Of a DNA stretch of 19,354 bases, positions 7,101-15,105 are shown one piece after another. Positions within the stretch are counted from its first letter, which is position 1. The number at the start of each line of letters is the position of its first letter. Origin of the DNA: JABDNZ01 sp964407425 (GTDB taxonomy: Bacteria > Gemmatimonadota > Gemmatimonadetes > Longimicrobiales > Gaopeijiaceae); assembly GCA_964407425.1 (NCBI GenBank), contig CAYOVN010000051.1, positions 1 through 19,354 on the forward strand, given 5' to 3'. The position numbers and the translations under genes were made by a program. The notes under the pieces were generated by a model. The model was given only the letters and a program-made list of their open reading frames with translations. It searched no databases and was not told the DNA's origin.

Positions 7101-8148
7101 CCCACACCTCTGGATCACCATTCTGGCCGGCGGCTCAGGAACGAGGTTCTGGCCGGCCAGTACCCCCCGAAGGCCGAAGCAGCTGCTTCCCCTGGCCGGG
7201 CCCCAACCCTTGATTCGTGACACCCTGGACCGGGCGAGGGCCCTGGCGCCGGACGACCGGATTCGCATTCTGACGGGTAAGCACCTTCTGGAACCCTTCC
7301 GGGGCGCCCTGGGCGAGTTGGAGGACCGGGCCTTCATGGTGGAGCCCCAGGCGAAGGGGACCGCACCCGTACTGGTCTGGGCTGCCTGGGCCATTGCCCA
7401 GGAGGACCCGGACGGGGTGGTGGTCTCCCTCCACGCCGATCATGCCATCCAACCCCTGGAGAAGTTCTATGAGCTGATCAGATCAGGGGCCGAGCTGGCG
7501 GGATCGACGGAGGCCCTCTTTACGGTGGCGATTCCTCCTTCCAGGCCCGAAACCGGATACGGGTACATTCAACCCGGCCCCCCCCTTCCCTCCAAGGGGG
7601 CACTGGAAGCGTTCAAGGTCCAGGCATTCGTTGAAAAACCCGATGCTGAAACGGCGTCGACCTTCCTGGAAGCCGGGTTCTTATGGAACAGCGGTATTTT
7701 CCTCTGGCGTGCCGCCAACTTTCTCCGGGAGGTTCAGGAGGTGGCACCTGAACTCGGAAACCTGCTTCCCCTTCTGGAAAAGGGAGACGTGGAAGGCTTC
7801 TTCCGGGAGGCTCCGGCGATCTCGGTGGACAAGGCCGTACTCGAACGAAGTTCCAGGGTCGCTAGCCTTCGGGCCACCTTCGAATGGGACGATGTAGGAT
7901 CGTGGGAATCCCTGAGGCGAACCCAGCTGTCGGACGAGGCGGGCAATGTTCTTCTCGGGGATGCCAGGAGCCTGGACTCCGAGGGAAACATCGTCCTCGC
8001 CGAGGAGGGATCGGTCGTCCTTTTTGGGGTCCATGACATGGTTGTCGTGCGAAGCGGGGACATCGTTCTCGTGGCCGACCGGGCTCGGGCCGCCGACCTG
8101 AAGACCCTTCTCAAAAATCTTCCTCCCGAGCTGAGGGACCCTGACTGA
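7066..8148 (+). CDS. manC: Mannose-1-phosphate guanylyltransferase (ManC/CpsB type)
   Basis: Makes GDP-mannose from mannose 1-phosphate and GTP in the cytoplasm, for glycan or lipid glycosylation. About 360 residues, the short form without the C-terminal phosphomannose isomerase domain. It shows the nucleotidyltransferase signature ILAGGSGTRFWP..RRPKQ (residues 19-39), HADHAI (metal and sugar-phosphate site), ETGYGYI, FVEKPD, FLWNSGIFLWR and EWDDVGSWESL, all typical of ManC/AlgA. The only usual start codon before the signature in this frame is TTG 7066, which lies 35 bases inside the response-regulator gene and has only a poor ribosome site, so translation is probably coupled to that gene. 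The exact start is uncertain; the conserved part begins by about 7110. The guanylyl specificity is assigned by family, and a related sugar cannot be excluded. Confidence 0.88.
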   Translation: MPESTNSSSVPDPHLWITILAGGSGTRFWPASTPRRPKQLLPLAGPQPLIRDTLDRARALAPDDRIRILTGKHLLEPFRGALGELEDRAFMVEPQAKGTAPVLVWAAWAIAQEDPDGVVVSLHADHAIQPLEKFYELIRSGAELAGSTEALFTVAIPPSRPETGYGYIQPGPPLPSKGALEAFKVQAFVEKPDAETASTFLEAGFLWNSGIFLWRAANFLREVQEVAPELGNLLPLLEKGDVEGFFREAPAISVDKAVLERSSRVASLRATFEWDDVGSWESLRRTQLSDEAGNVLLGDARSLDSEGNIVLAEEGSVVLFGVHDMVVVRSGDIVLVADRARAADLKTLLKNLPPELRDPD

Positions 8149-8172
8149 GGGACCCTTTCCGAGGCACCCAAA

Positions 8173-9417
8173 ATGAGCCAAGCCCTCTATCTGTTCGACG
8201 ACGCTTCCACTCGGGACTGGAATCCTTTCACCCTGACTCGACCTGTCGGAGAGCTCTTTTTCGGTGCCCTGCTCCTCAGGGAGAGATCCGAGTCGTATTG
8301 GTCCTTCCGGTGCCTGGGTCATGTCACCAGGGCGACCCTCACGGGATTCTCAGAGGTCGGCTCTCCGCCGGCGGTGCTCCCCGATTCCATCGGCCAGGAA
8401 GGGTATCGGGTTTTTCAGAATTCCCGGGTCGCCCTATCGGGAGAGGCTCCCAAACTCCCTTCGAGTCCTTCGACCCTCTATCTCCGAGGGAAAGTGGTGG
8501 GCTGGGCTCTGCCTCCAGGGGCTCCAACGCCGTCACCGGAGCTTTTTGAGGCACCAGAACCGATCCCCGGTACCGAGCCCGTCGATGTCTACGGGACATG
8601 GTTTTCGGCTCCCTTCGATCTCATGGCCAGGAACTCGGATCAGCTCAGGGAAGACGTGCCGGCACTTTTCCCCGGGTATGCCACCGACGAAGTGGCCGGG
8701 TGCCATGTTATTGGGGATGGGCTCCTCTCCCTGGGCTCCAAGGTCCAAATCGACCCCGGTTCCGTGTTCGATGTGAGAAACGGACCCATTCGGCTCTCGA
8801 ACGGGGTGGTGGTGAAATCCCACACGCGATTGGAAGGCCCTTCTTTCATCGGGGCCGATTCCACGCTTCTGGGTGGCTCCCTTTCGGAACTCACCGTCGG
8901 CCCGGTCTGTAAGGTCCGGGGCGAGGTGGACTCCAGCATCATCCTTGGCTATTCGAACAAGGCCCACGACGGATTCCTGGGCCATGCCTATTTGGGGCGC
9001 TGGGTGAACCTAGGCGCTTTCACTACCAATTCGGACCTGAAGAACAACTATGGGCCGGTACGGATCGGAGGTCCTGATGGAGTCCGGGACACGGGCCTCA
9101 TGAAAGTGGGTTGTTTCCTTGGCGATCACGTGAAGACCGGCATTGGAACGTATCTCAACACCGGGACCGTAGTGGGGGCCGGAAGCAACATTTTCGGCGG
9201 CAAGATGCCCCCCACGTATGTGCCTCCATTCTCCTGGGGCACGGGCCAGGATCTGACGGAGTTCCGTCTCGACAAGTTCCTTGAGGTGGCCACCCGGGCC
9301 ATGGGGCGGAGAGATGTTCAGCTGGATGAGGGAATGGAGGCTGTCCTCACCCGGGCCTTTGAAAACACCCGTCGTCTTCGCAACACATCAGGCGCCGGCG
9401 GCGGAGGGGGGGCGTAA
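8173..9417 (+). CDS. GlmU-like sugar-phosphate nucleotidyl/acetyltransferase (alternative bacterial GlmU)
   Basis: A 414-residue protein in two parts. The N-terminal third (LYLFDDASTRDWNPFTLTRPVGEL) matches the unusual N-terminus of the 'alternative bacterial GlmU' family (TIGR03991) and lacks the standard GxGTR loop. The C-terminal half (about 175-370) is a left-handed beta-helix of hexapeptide repeats. It includes SNKAHDGFLGHAYLGRWVNLGAFTTN (given in parts: SNKAHDGFLGH at 261-271, then VNLGAFTTN), which lines up with the GlmU acetyltransferase site; His265 corresponds to the catalytic His. It probably makes UDP-N-acetylglucosamine for peptidoglycan and lipid A, or a related activated sugar. 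GAGG stands 8 bases before ATG 8173. The gap after manC is 24 bases. A Gly-rich tail (GAGGGGGA) ends the protein. Confidence 0.8.
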   Translation: MSQALYLFDDASTRDWNPFTLTRPVGELFFGALLLRERSESYWSFRCLGHVTRATLTGFSEVGSPPAVLPDSIGQEGYRVFQNSRVALSGEAPKLPSSPSTLYLRGKVVGWALPPGAPTPSPELFEAPEPIPGTEPVDVYGTWFSAPFDLMARNSDQLREDVPALFPGYATDEVAGCHVIGDGLLSLGSKVQIDPGSVFDVRNGPIRLSNGVVVKSHTRLEGPSFIGADSTLLGGSLSELTVGPVCKVRGEVDSSIILGYSNKAHDGFLGHAYLGRWVNLGAFTTNSDLKNNYGPVRIGGPDGVRDTGLMKVGCFLGDHVKTGIGTYLNTGTVVGAGSNIFGGKMPPTYVPPFSWGTGQDLTEFRLDKFLEVATRAMGRRDVQLDEGMEAVLTRAFENTRRLRNTSGAGGGGGA

Positions 9418-9419
9418 GG

Positions 9420-10241
9420 GTGAAGGTAGCCGTCCTCGGCAGCGGGAGCCGGGGAAACTCGATCCTGGTGGCCAGCGGAGGTACCCGGGTCCTGGTGGAT
9501 GCGGGTTTCAGCGCCAAGGCCCTGGAGAACCGCCTGGGGTTGTTGGGGGTCCTCCCCGAAGAGATCGATGCCATCGTTGTCACCCACGATCATGGAGACC
9601 ATACCCGGGGCGCTGGCGTCTTTTCACGGCGGCACGGTACACCTGTCTTCATCACGGACCCGACTCGGGAGGCCTGCGGCGACCTTTTCCGGGGGAGTGA
9701 AGACCTCCGGTCCTACCGAGGAAGTTTCCCCTTTACCATCCGATCCCTCACGGTGGAGCCATTCCTGACGGCCCACGATGCCAGGGACCCTGTGGCCGTA
9801 GCCCTTCGGAATCCGGAAACCGGCTTCAAGATGGGCGTAGCTACCGACCTGGGACGCCCTACGACCCAGGTCCGACTTGCCCTGGCCCAATGCGATGTCC
9901 TGGTCCTGGAGGCGAACCACGACCCCGGGCTTCTTCATCAGAGCCCATACCCCGTCTCAGTCCGCACCCGGATCGCCTCGAGCCACGGGCATCTATCCAA
10001 CGAAGCTGCAGCCCAGTTGGCGGTGGAACTTCTTCACCCACGCCTTGGGGCAGTCATCCTGGCCCACCTGTCAGCTGAGTGTAACAGGCCGGAACTGGCG
10101 GAGGCCGTCGTGGGACGGGCCCTCCGGGACGCCGGATATGAAGGAATTTTGGAAGTGGCACAGCAAGACACCCCTACCGCCTTCTGGGATGTGGCGGAAC
10201 TCCACAAGCGGATGGCGCCGGAACAGCTACCGTTGATCTGA
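9420..10241 (+). CDS. WalJ/YycJ-like metallo-beta-lactamase-fold hydrolase
   Basis: A 273-residue cytoplasmic protein of the metallo-beta-lactamase fold. It carries the dinuclear metal site HDHGDH (residues 56-61), His119 (LTAHDARD), Asp143 (VATDLG), EANHD (164-168), SSHGHLSN and His216 (ILAHLSAECN). The start MKVAVLGSGSRGNSILV and the SSHGHLSN and LAHLS wording are typical of the YycJ/WalJ (VicX) group, proposed to act as a 5' exonuclease on DNA and linked to cell-wall control in Firmicutes. The start is GTG 9420, two bases after the stop of the GlmU-like gene, with GGAGG about 10 bases upstream. It is the last gene of the + operon. The exact substrate is not certain. Confidence 0.88.
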   Translation: MKVAVLGSGSRGNSILVASGGTRVLVDAGFSAKALENRLGLLGVLPEEIDAIVVTHDHGDHTRGAGVFSRRHGTPVFITDPTREACGDLFRGSEDLRSYRGSFPFTIRSLTVEPFLTAHDARDPVAVALRNPETGFKMGVATDLGRPTTQVRLALAQCDVLVLEANHDPGLLHQSPYPVSVRTRIASSHGHLSNEAAAQLAVELLHPRLGAVILAHLSAECNRPELAEAVVGRALRDAGYEGILEVAQQDTPTAFWDVAELHKRMAPEQLPLI

Positions 10242-10243
10242 AC

Positions 10244-10275
10244 GCCGGGCCGCCCCTGGAAGCCGGGCCGCCCCT
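10244..10275. repeat. Two direct copies of a 14-bp GC-rich unit between convergent genes
   Basis: GCCGGGCCGCCCCT occurs at 10244-10257 and again at 10262-10275 (period 18 bp), filling the 36-bp gap between the stops of the hydrolase and rseP. GGGC of the first copy can pair with GCCC of the second, so transcripts from either side could fold here. There is no T-tract, so it is not a classic intrinsic terminator. Confidence 0.6.
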
Positions 10276-10277
10276 TT

Positions 10278-11639
10278 CTACATTCCGAAGATTCGTAGGA
10301 AGTCGTTGGAGAGGGCCCAGACCATGATCCCCAGAAGCAGCACGAACCCCACCTGACTCCAACGAAGCCTCTGTTCGATGGAGAGAGGATTTCCTCCCCT
10401 GATGGCCTCGATGGCCAGGAAAACCAGGTGCCCTCCATCCAACACAGGAATGGGAAGAAGGTTCAGGATGGCCAGGTTGACGCTGAAAAGCGCCATGAAG
10501 GCGAGGAAGGATGCCATACCCCGGGCCGCAGCCTCACCAGAGGCCTCGCCGATTGTGACGATGCTCCCGACGGAACGGGGTGAGACGCCCCCAGTCACCA
10601 GGTTCCGGAGGAAGCCCAGGATCATCCCGGCCACCCCGACCGTATCCCGATACCCCGCCACCACTGCCTGGGAAGGCTCCACTCGAGTGTAGGTGTACTC
10701 GTCGGCTAAGCGGAAAATCCCAACCTGCCCAACGGTTTTCTCCTCACCGGTGACCGGGTCTTCTTCTTCCTGGGAGTTGAGGGTGACCGCTCGGGTCAGC
10801 TCCCGACCCTCCCTGGAGAGTAGGATTTCCACCCGGGCACCCGGGTTCGGTTTGATCGCGTCCAGGAAGTCATACCAGGTAACGATCGCAACTCCGTCCA
10901 CATCGAGTATTACATCCCCAGCCTCGATCCCACCCTTGGCAGCCGGTGAGCCAGGTTCCAAGGCCCCGACCCCGGGATCAATCCAATGGAGGGGCGCAGA
11001 AGCCAAAAACCTTCTGGCTTCCTCCTCCTGGGGGATCACCACTTCCACCTGACCGACCGGGTTACGGAAGGAAACGGTAAGGGGTCCGGGTTCAGCGTTG
11101 AAGAGCCCCATCCGGACGTCCGACCAGTTCCCAACCTCAGCGTCCCCGACCCTCACCAACTCGGCGCCCAGCGGTATCTGGAAAATGCCTTCCGACCCTT
11201 GGGGAACCAGCGTCTCGTAGACCGACCCAAGCTTTGTCGAAGCGATATGGGGGATCCCCCAGATGCCGGCCACCGCCGTGTACACCACGAACGCGAACGC
11301 CATGTTCATGATGACGCCGGCTGAGATCACCTGGGTACGGGCCCAGATAGGCTTTCCGTCGAAGTCCCTGGGACCCGGAACCCGTGGTTCCTTTCCGGTA
11401 CCGCCCTCGAGCTTCTCCAGAACCTCATCCTCCATCCCACCCATCTTCACATATCCACCCAGGGGAATGGCGCTGAAGACGTATTCCGTCTCTCCCCACT
11501 TGAACCCGAATATTCTTGGACCCAGGCCAATGGAAAACCTCTGGACTTCCACGCCCACGGCCTTGGCCGCCCAGAAGTGGCCAAGCTCGTGAACGAAGAT
11601 CAGGACTCCAAGAACAACAATCGTAGCAAGAACGGTCAT
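10278..11639 (-). CDS. rseP: RIP metalloprotease RseP (site-2 protease family)
   Basis: A zinc intramembrane protease that cuts anti-sigma factors and remnant signal peptides inside the inner membrane. 453 residues. The first transmembrane helix contains HELGH (17-21), with Glu18 catalytic. GGYVKMGGMEDE forms the conserved membrane-associated loop. A degenerate PDZ domain (about 150-195) is followed by a clear one (PGSPAAKGGIEAGDVILDVDG). The C-terminal helices carry NLLPIPVLDGG (393-403), whose Asp401 is the third zinc ligand. ATG 11637-11639 overlaps the dxr stop as ATGA. Last gene of the pyrH-frr-uppS-cdsA-dxr-rseP run. No anti-sigma factor is visible in this window; the sigma factor at the right edge is of the primary type and is not an expected target pathway. 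Confidence 0.96.
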   Translation of the reverse strand: MTVLATIVVLGVLIFVHELGHFWAAKAVGVEVQRFSIGLGPRIFGFKWGETEYVFSAIPLGGYVKMGGMEDEVLEKLEGGTGKEPRVPGPRDFDGKPIWARTQVISAGVIMNMAFAFVVYTAVAGIWGIPHIASTKLGSVYETLVPQGSEGIFQIPLGAELVRVGDAEVGNWSDVRMGLFNAEPGPLTVSFRNPVGQVEVVIPQEEEARRFLASAPLHWIDPGVGALEPGSPAAKGGIEAGDVILDVDGVAIVTWYDFLDAIKPNPGARVEILLSREGRELTRAVTLNSQEEEDPVTGEEKTVGQVGIFRLADEYTYTRVEPSQAVVAGYRDTVGVAGMILGFLRNLVTGGVSPRSVGSIVTIGEASGEAAARGMASFLAFMALFSVNLAILNLLPIPVLDGGHLVFLAIEAIRGGNPLSIEQRLRWSQVGFVLLLGIMVWALSNDFLRIFGM

Positions 11640-12811
11640 GTCTTCTTTTTTGAAACCTTCTGCTGGTTGAGGCGGATCAGATCGGCACTGACAATTCGGG
11701 CCTCCCGGTCCACGTCCAACACATGGTCCAGACTCTCAACGGAGCTCCCCCCCATTCGATCCAGGGCCTCCGAAACCACTTCCCCCATCTCCAAGAAACC
11801 GATTCCTTCCTGAAGATAAGCCTCCACGGCCATCTCGTTCGCCGCGTTGTAAACAGCGGGAGAGACGCCCCCTTCCCGCCCGGCCCTTTCACCAAGGCCG
11901 AATAGGGGAAACGCCTCCCTGTCCACCTCCTCGAATACCAGAGGAGAAGCCCGTACCGGGTCGAAGGTCTGTAGTACGCCGTCCTCAACCCTTTCCGGAT
12001 AGGTCAGGGCGTAGAGGATCGGGAGTTCCATGGTGGGAAATCCCAACTGGGCCAGCACAGATCCGTCAATGAATTCCACAAAGGAATGGACGATGGACTG
12101 AGGATGCACGACTACCCCAAGTGCATCGTAATCGATCCCGTAGAGGAAGTGGGCCTCGATCAACTCGAGGGCTTTGTTGGCCAGAGTGGCCGAGTCCACT
12201 GTGATCTTGGATCCCATGGACCAGGTCGGGTGGTTGAGAGCTTTGGAGGGATGGGCATCCTTCAGTTCGTCCCGACTCCAGCCTCGGAAAGGCCCACCGG
12301 AGGCCGTTAGAGTCAGGCGGGCCACCGCGTCCATATTGTAGCCCTCGAGGCACTGAAGAATCGCACTGTGCTCGCTGTCCACGGGAATCAGCTCCCCCTC
12401 CCCCTCCTCGGCCGCTGCAACAACAAGATCCCCACCCGCCACGAGGCTCTCCTTGTTTGCCAACGCCAACCGCTTGCCTGCCTTCAGGGAGCGGATGGTC
12501 GGCTCCAGGCCGGCCGAACCCACCAGAGCGTTGACCACCACATCCACATCCGGGGACTCCGTGATGTCGAGAAGCGCCTCCCGGCCTTCCTGCCACCGGG
12601 TCTTCGGAAGATCGCCCCGGCCTCCGAGCACCCCCTCCTTACCGAGGACGGCAACGGAAGGCCCGTGTCGATGGACCTGTGCGGCCAGCGTGTCCAGATC
12701 CTGATGCGCCGAGAGGGCCACGACCTTGAATCGGTCGGGATGCCGTTCAACCACCTCCAGGGTGCTCCGGCCGATGGATCCGGTGGATCCCAGGATGGCC
12801 AGGCGAATCAT
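11636..12811 (-). CDS. dxr: 1-deoxy-D-xylulose 5-phosphate reductoisomerase
   Basis: Second step of the MEP pathway: NADPH-dependent conversion of DXP to MEP, committing carbon to IPP and DMAPP and hence to undecaprenyl phosphate and quinones. 391 residues, normal length. NADPH-binding GSTGSIG (8-14), metal ligands Asp145 and Glu147 in PVDSEHSA and Glu219 (IEAHFLY), the LTASGGPF loop (168-175), and substrate-binding WSMGSKITVDSATLANK (197-213) are all intact. The C-terminus is Lys-rich (QQKVSKKKT). ATG 12809-12811 overlaps the cdsA stop as ATGA, and its own stop overlaps the rseP start the same way, so the three genes should be translationally coupled. Confidence 0.98.
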   Translation of the reverse strand: MIRLAILGSTGSIGRSTLEVVERHPDRFKVVALSAHQDLDTLAAQVHRHGPSVAVLGKEGVLGGRGDLPKTRWQEGREALLDITESPDVDVVVNALVGSAGLEPTIRSLKAGKRLALANKESLVAGGDLVVAAAEEGEGELIPVDSEHSAILQCLEGYNMDAVARLTLTASGGPFRGWSRDELKDAHPSKALNHPTWSMGSKITVDSATLANKALELIEAHFLYGIDYDALGVVVHPQSIVHSFVEFIDGSVLAQLGFPTMELPILYALTYPERVEDGVLQTFDPVRASPLVFEEVDREAFPLFGLGERAGREGGVSPAVYNAANEMAVEAYLQEGIGFLEMGEVVSEALDRMGGSSVESLDHVLDVDREARIVSADLIRLNQQKVSKKKT

Positions 12812-13689
12812 AGGATCCCGCCCAAAATGGCCACCAGGGCGTAGGCAAGAGGAAGGGTGAAGACCATGGCATCAAAACGATCGAGAGCCCCCCCATGGCC
12901 CGGGAAGAGGGTCCCCGAGTCTTTTACGCCCGCTTCCCTCTTGAAATGGGACTCGATGAGGTCGCCGAACTGGATCGTGATGGCCAGAATGGCGCCTATA
13001 CCGGCGGCCCACAGGGTGGAAGTGAGTCGATCGGGGTCGAAGGCAAGGAAAACGCCGCCCATCAAGGCTCCCACCAAAATGGAGGTCAAAAGACTAGCAA
13101 TGGCCCCTTCTATGGATTTCTTGGGACTGATGGCCGGAGCAAGCTTATGGCGCCCCCAGAGGCTTCCGAAAATGAACGCCGCCGTATCCGAAGACCAGGT
13201 CACGGCGATTGGGAAAGCCACGAGAACGGGCCCTGGGCTCAGGATCCACGGTCCGGGCCATCCGTTCAGCTCCGGAAAGTGCCTCAGGAGGATGGCGAAG
13301 GAGATGCCGCCGCCCCAGTAGAGGGCCCCAACTACCGTTAGTCCAGCAACCAACAGAGGCCTTTCCTCTGAAGTTCGGTACCGCAACGTGGCAACGGAGG
13401 AAATGAAAAGGAGAAGGAGGAGAAAACCCAGGGCCCAGGGCGCCCACGCTGAAAAGGAACGGAAAACGTTGGCCAGACAAACCAGCAAAACGGCCCCGAC
13501 GAATGAAAGGGTACGGAAGACCCGAATCCCCCTGGCTTCCGCCAAACTTCCGAGTTCCCAGGCGGCTGCGCCTGCCATGAAAGCCATGAGGGCGGTCAGG
13601 ACCCAGCCGCCGACGGCGATAGCACCAATCGCGACAGGAATTCCGGAAATTCCCACGGCCAATCGACCCCCGAGGCCAGATATCTTCAC
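12808..13689 (-). CDS. cdsA: Phosphatidate cytidylyltransferase (CDP-diglyceride synthase)
   Basis: Integral inner-membrane enzyme that makes CDP-diacylglycerol from phosphatidic acid and CTP, the branch point of phospholipid synthesis. 293 residues with about seven to eight hydrophobic helices. The family signature is complete near the C-terminus: SHFKREAGVKDSGTLFPGHG then GALDRFDAMVF (from residue 247), which contains the KR, KDxG, PGHGG and DRxD elements that bind metal and substrate. The start is GTG 13687-13689, with AGGAG 7 bases upstream. It lies 19 bases after uppS and overlaps dxr by ATGA. Confidence 0.96.
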   Translation of the reverse strand: MKISGLGGRLAVGISGIPVAIGAIAVGGWVLTALMAFMAGAAAWELGSLAEARGIRVFRTLSFVGAVLLVCLANVFRSFSAWAPWALGFLLLLLFISSVATLRYRTSEERPLLVAGLTVVGALYWGGGISFAILLRHFPELNGWPGPWILSPGPVLVAFPIAVTWSSDTAAFIFGSLWGRHKLAPAISPKKSIEGAIASLLTSILVGALMGGVFLAFDPDRLTSTLWAAGIGAILAITIQFGDLIESHFKREAGVKDSGTLFPGHGGALDRFDAMVFTLPLAYALVAILGGIL

Positions 13690-13708
13690 GAAGATCTCCT
13701 GGCCCGTT

Positions 13709-14470
13709 TCAAGGGCCCTTTACCTTACCGAAACGTCGGTCCCTACTCTGGTAGTCCAGTACCGAGGCATAGAGGTCCTGACGGGTAAAGTCAGGCCAGA
13801 GTACCGGAGTGATATGGATCTCGGTATAGGCCAATTGCCATAGCATAAAGTTGCTGATTCTGAGTTCCCCCGAGGTCCGCACCAGAAGATCGGGATCCGG
13901 CAGGCTCTTGGTGAAAAGGTGCTGCTGGAAGACGTCTTCCTCCAGGTCCTCAACGGCCAGCCGCCCCTGGGCGACCTCTTCGGCAAGGCTTCGCACCGCC
14001 CTGAGGATCTCCCGTCTACCGGAGTAGGAGATCATCAGGTTCAACCGAAGAGCCTCTCCCCCCGCCGTCGCTTCCATGATCCCGTTCACCGCCCGACGGG
14101 TTCTGCGGGAGAGGCGATCCAGGTCTCCGAGAATATGAACCCGAACACCCTGTTTGATCAGGTCGGCCTTCTCTTTTCGGGCATACAGCTCCAGGAGACC
14201 CATCAGGGCTGAAATCTCCCGGGGCGGTCGTTTCCAGTTTTCGGTGGAAAAGGCGAAGAGGGTAAGGACCTCCACCCCCAGGTCGACAGATCCTTCCAAA
14301 GCCTCCCTTACGGACTTCATCCCCTCCCGATGACCCGCATGCCGCGGTAACCCCCGCTGACGGGCCCAGCGCCCGTTACCATCCATGATGATGGCAACGT
14401 GCTTGGGGATGGTCCCTCCCCCTCGGGCTTGCTGAAGCAAATCAGGCGTCATGTATGGTTCGGTCCCCAT
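13709..14470 (-). CDS. uppS: Isoprenyl transferase (undecaprenyl diphosphate synthase)
   Basis: cis-Prenyltransferase that adds IPP units to farnesyl diphosphate to make the C55 lipid carrier for peptidoglycan and O-antigen. 253 residues, normal length. Visible are HVAIIMDGNGRWA with catalytic Asp30, RHAGHREG, TLFAFSTENWKRP, and the C-terminal RTSGELRISNFMLWQLAYTE with PVLWPDF, which bind the IPP pyrophosphate and Mg. Two ATG starts are possible: 14470 (an AGGGAG directly abuts it, which is unusually close) and 14452 (MTPDLLQQ, with GGGGA 11 bases upstream). Both leave the domain whole, and the shorter one may be the real start. It lies 40 bases after frr. Confidence 0.96.
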   Translation of the reverse strand: MGTEPYMTPDLLQQARGGGTIPKHVAIIMDGNGRWARQRGLPRHAGHREGMKSVREALEGSVDLGVEVLTLFAFSTENWKRPPREISALMGLLELYARKEKADLIKQGVRVHILGDLDRLSRRTRRAVNGIMEATAGGEALRLNLMISYSGRREILRAVRSLAEEVAQGRLAVEDLEEDVFQQHLFTKSLPDPDLLVRTSGELRISNFMLWQLAYTEIHITPVLWPDFTRQDLYASVLDYQSRDRRFGKVKGP

Positions 14471-14510
14471 CTCCCTGTGCGCGGCCGCACCCCATTACCG
14501 GGACAGGCCC

Positions 14511-15062
14511 CTAGATGGACATGACCTCCTCTTCCTTCTTCTTGAGGAGTTCATCGATGACCACGTAGGTGTCATGAGTGAGCTTCTCCACCTCATCCAT
14601 CTGCCTACGCCCTTCGTCCTCACCTATCTCATGCTCTTTGACTAGATCCTGAATGCCACCCCGGGTTTTGTGGCGAGCGTGGCGGACCGAGACCTTACCC
14701 TCTTCCGCCATCTTATGGAGGAGCTTCACATACTCTTTCCGGCGCTCTTCGTTCAGGGGGGGGACCGGAACCCGGATAATGTTCCCGTCATTTGATGGAT
14801 TCAGCCCGAGATTCGCCACCAGAATGGCGCGTTCGATGTCGGATATGAGGGTCTGATCGAAGGGTTGAACGACCAGGAGCGTCGGCTCCGGGGTGTTGAC
14901 CGTTGCCACCTGGTTCAGGGGCATCTGACCACCATAGGCCTCCACCTTGACCGAATCCAAAAGGGCGGGCGTGGCTTTTCCGGTCCGAACCGTGGAAAAC
15001 TCCCGTCGGGTCGCTTCCACAGCAGCGCTCATGGCCTGCTCTGCTTCCTTCACGTTCGGCAT
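14511..15062 (-). CDS. frr: Ribosome recycling factor
   Basis: With EF-G it splits post-termination 70S ribosomes. 183 residues, the family's usual length, all-helical tRNA-mimic arm plus a small beta domain. Conserved stretches include EFSTVRTGKATPALLDSVKV, YGGQMPLNQVATV, LGLNPSNDGNIIRVPVPPL and TEERR-like NEERRKEYVKLLHKMAEEGK, and the Lys/Glu-rich C-terminal helix. ATG 15060-15062 is preceded by an exceptional ribosome binding site (see 15065-15074). It lies 43 bases after pyrH and 40 before uppS. Confidence 0.98.
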   Translation of the reverse strand: MPNVKEAEQAMSAAVEATRREFSTVRTGKATPALLDSVKVEAYGGQMPLNQVATVNTPEPTLLVVQPFDQTLISDIERAILVANLGLNPSNDGNIIRVPVPPLNEERRKEYVKLLHKMAEEGKVSVRHARHKTRGGIQDLVKEHEIGEDEGRRQMDEVEKLTHDTYVVIDELLKKKEEEVMSI

Positions 15063-15064
15063 GG

Positions 15065-15074
15065 GATCACCTCC
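15065..15074 (-). promoter_or_regulatory. Full-length Shine-Dalgarno site of frr
   Basis: On the minus strand GGAGGTGATC is complementary over 10 bases to the usual 16S rRNA 3' end, with the GGAGG core 7 bases before the frr ATG. This is the strongest ribosome site in the window, and it fixes the frr start. Confidence 0.85.
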
Positions 15075-15105
15075 AAAGTTGAAGTGAGCTCATCTACGAG
15101 GATCT

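Noticed and set aside
10278..11639. rseP together with the nearby sigma factor as an envelope-stress sigma/anti-sigma system.
   Set aside because: The sigma factor is of the primary type with regions 2 to 4, not an ECF sigma, and no anti-sigma gene is present. rseP sits in its usual conserved place after dxr.
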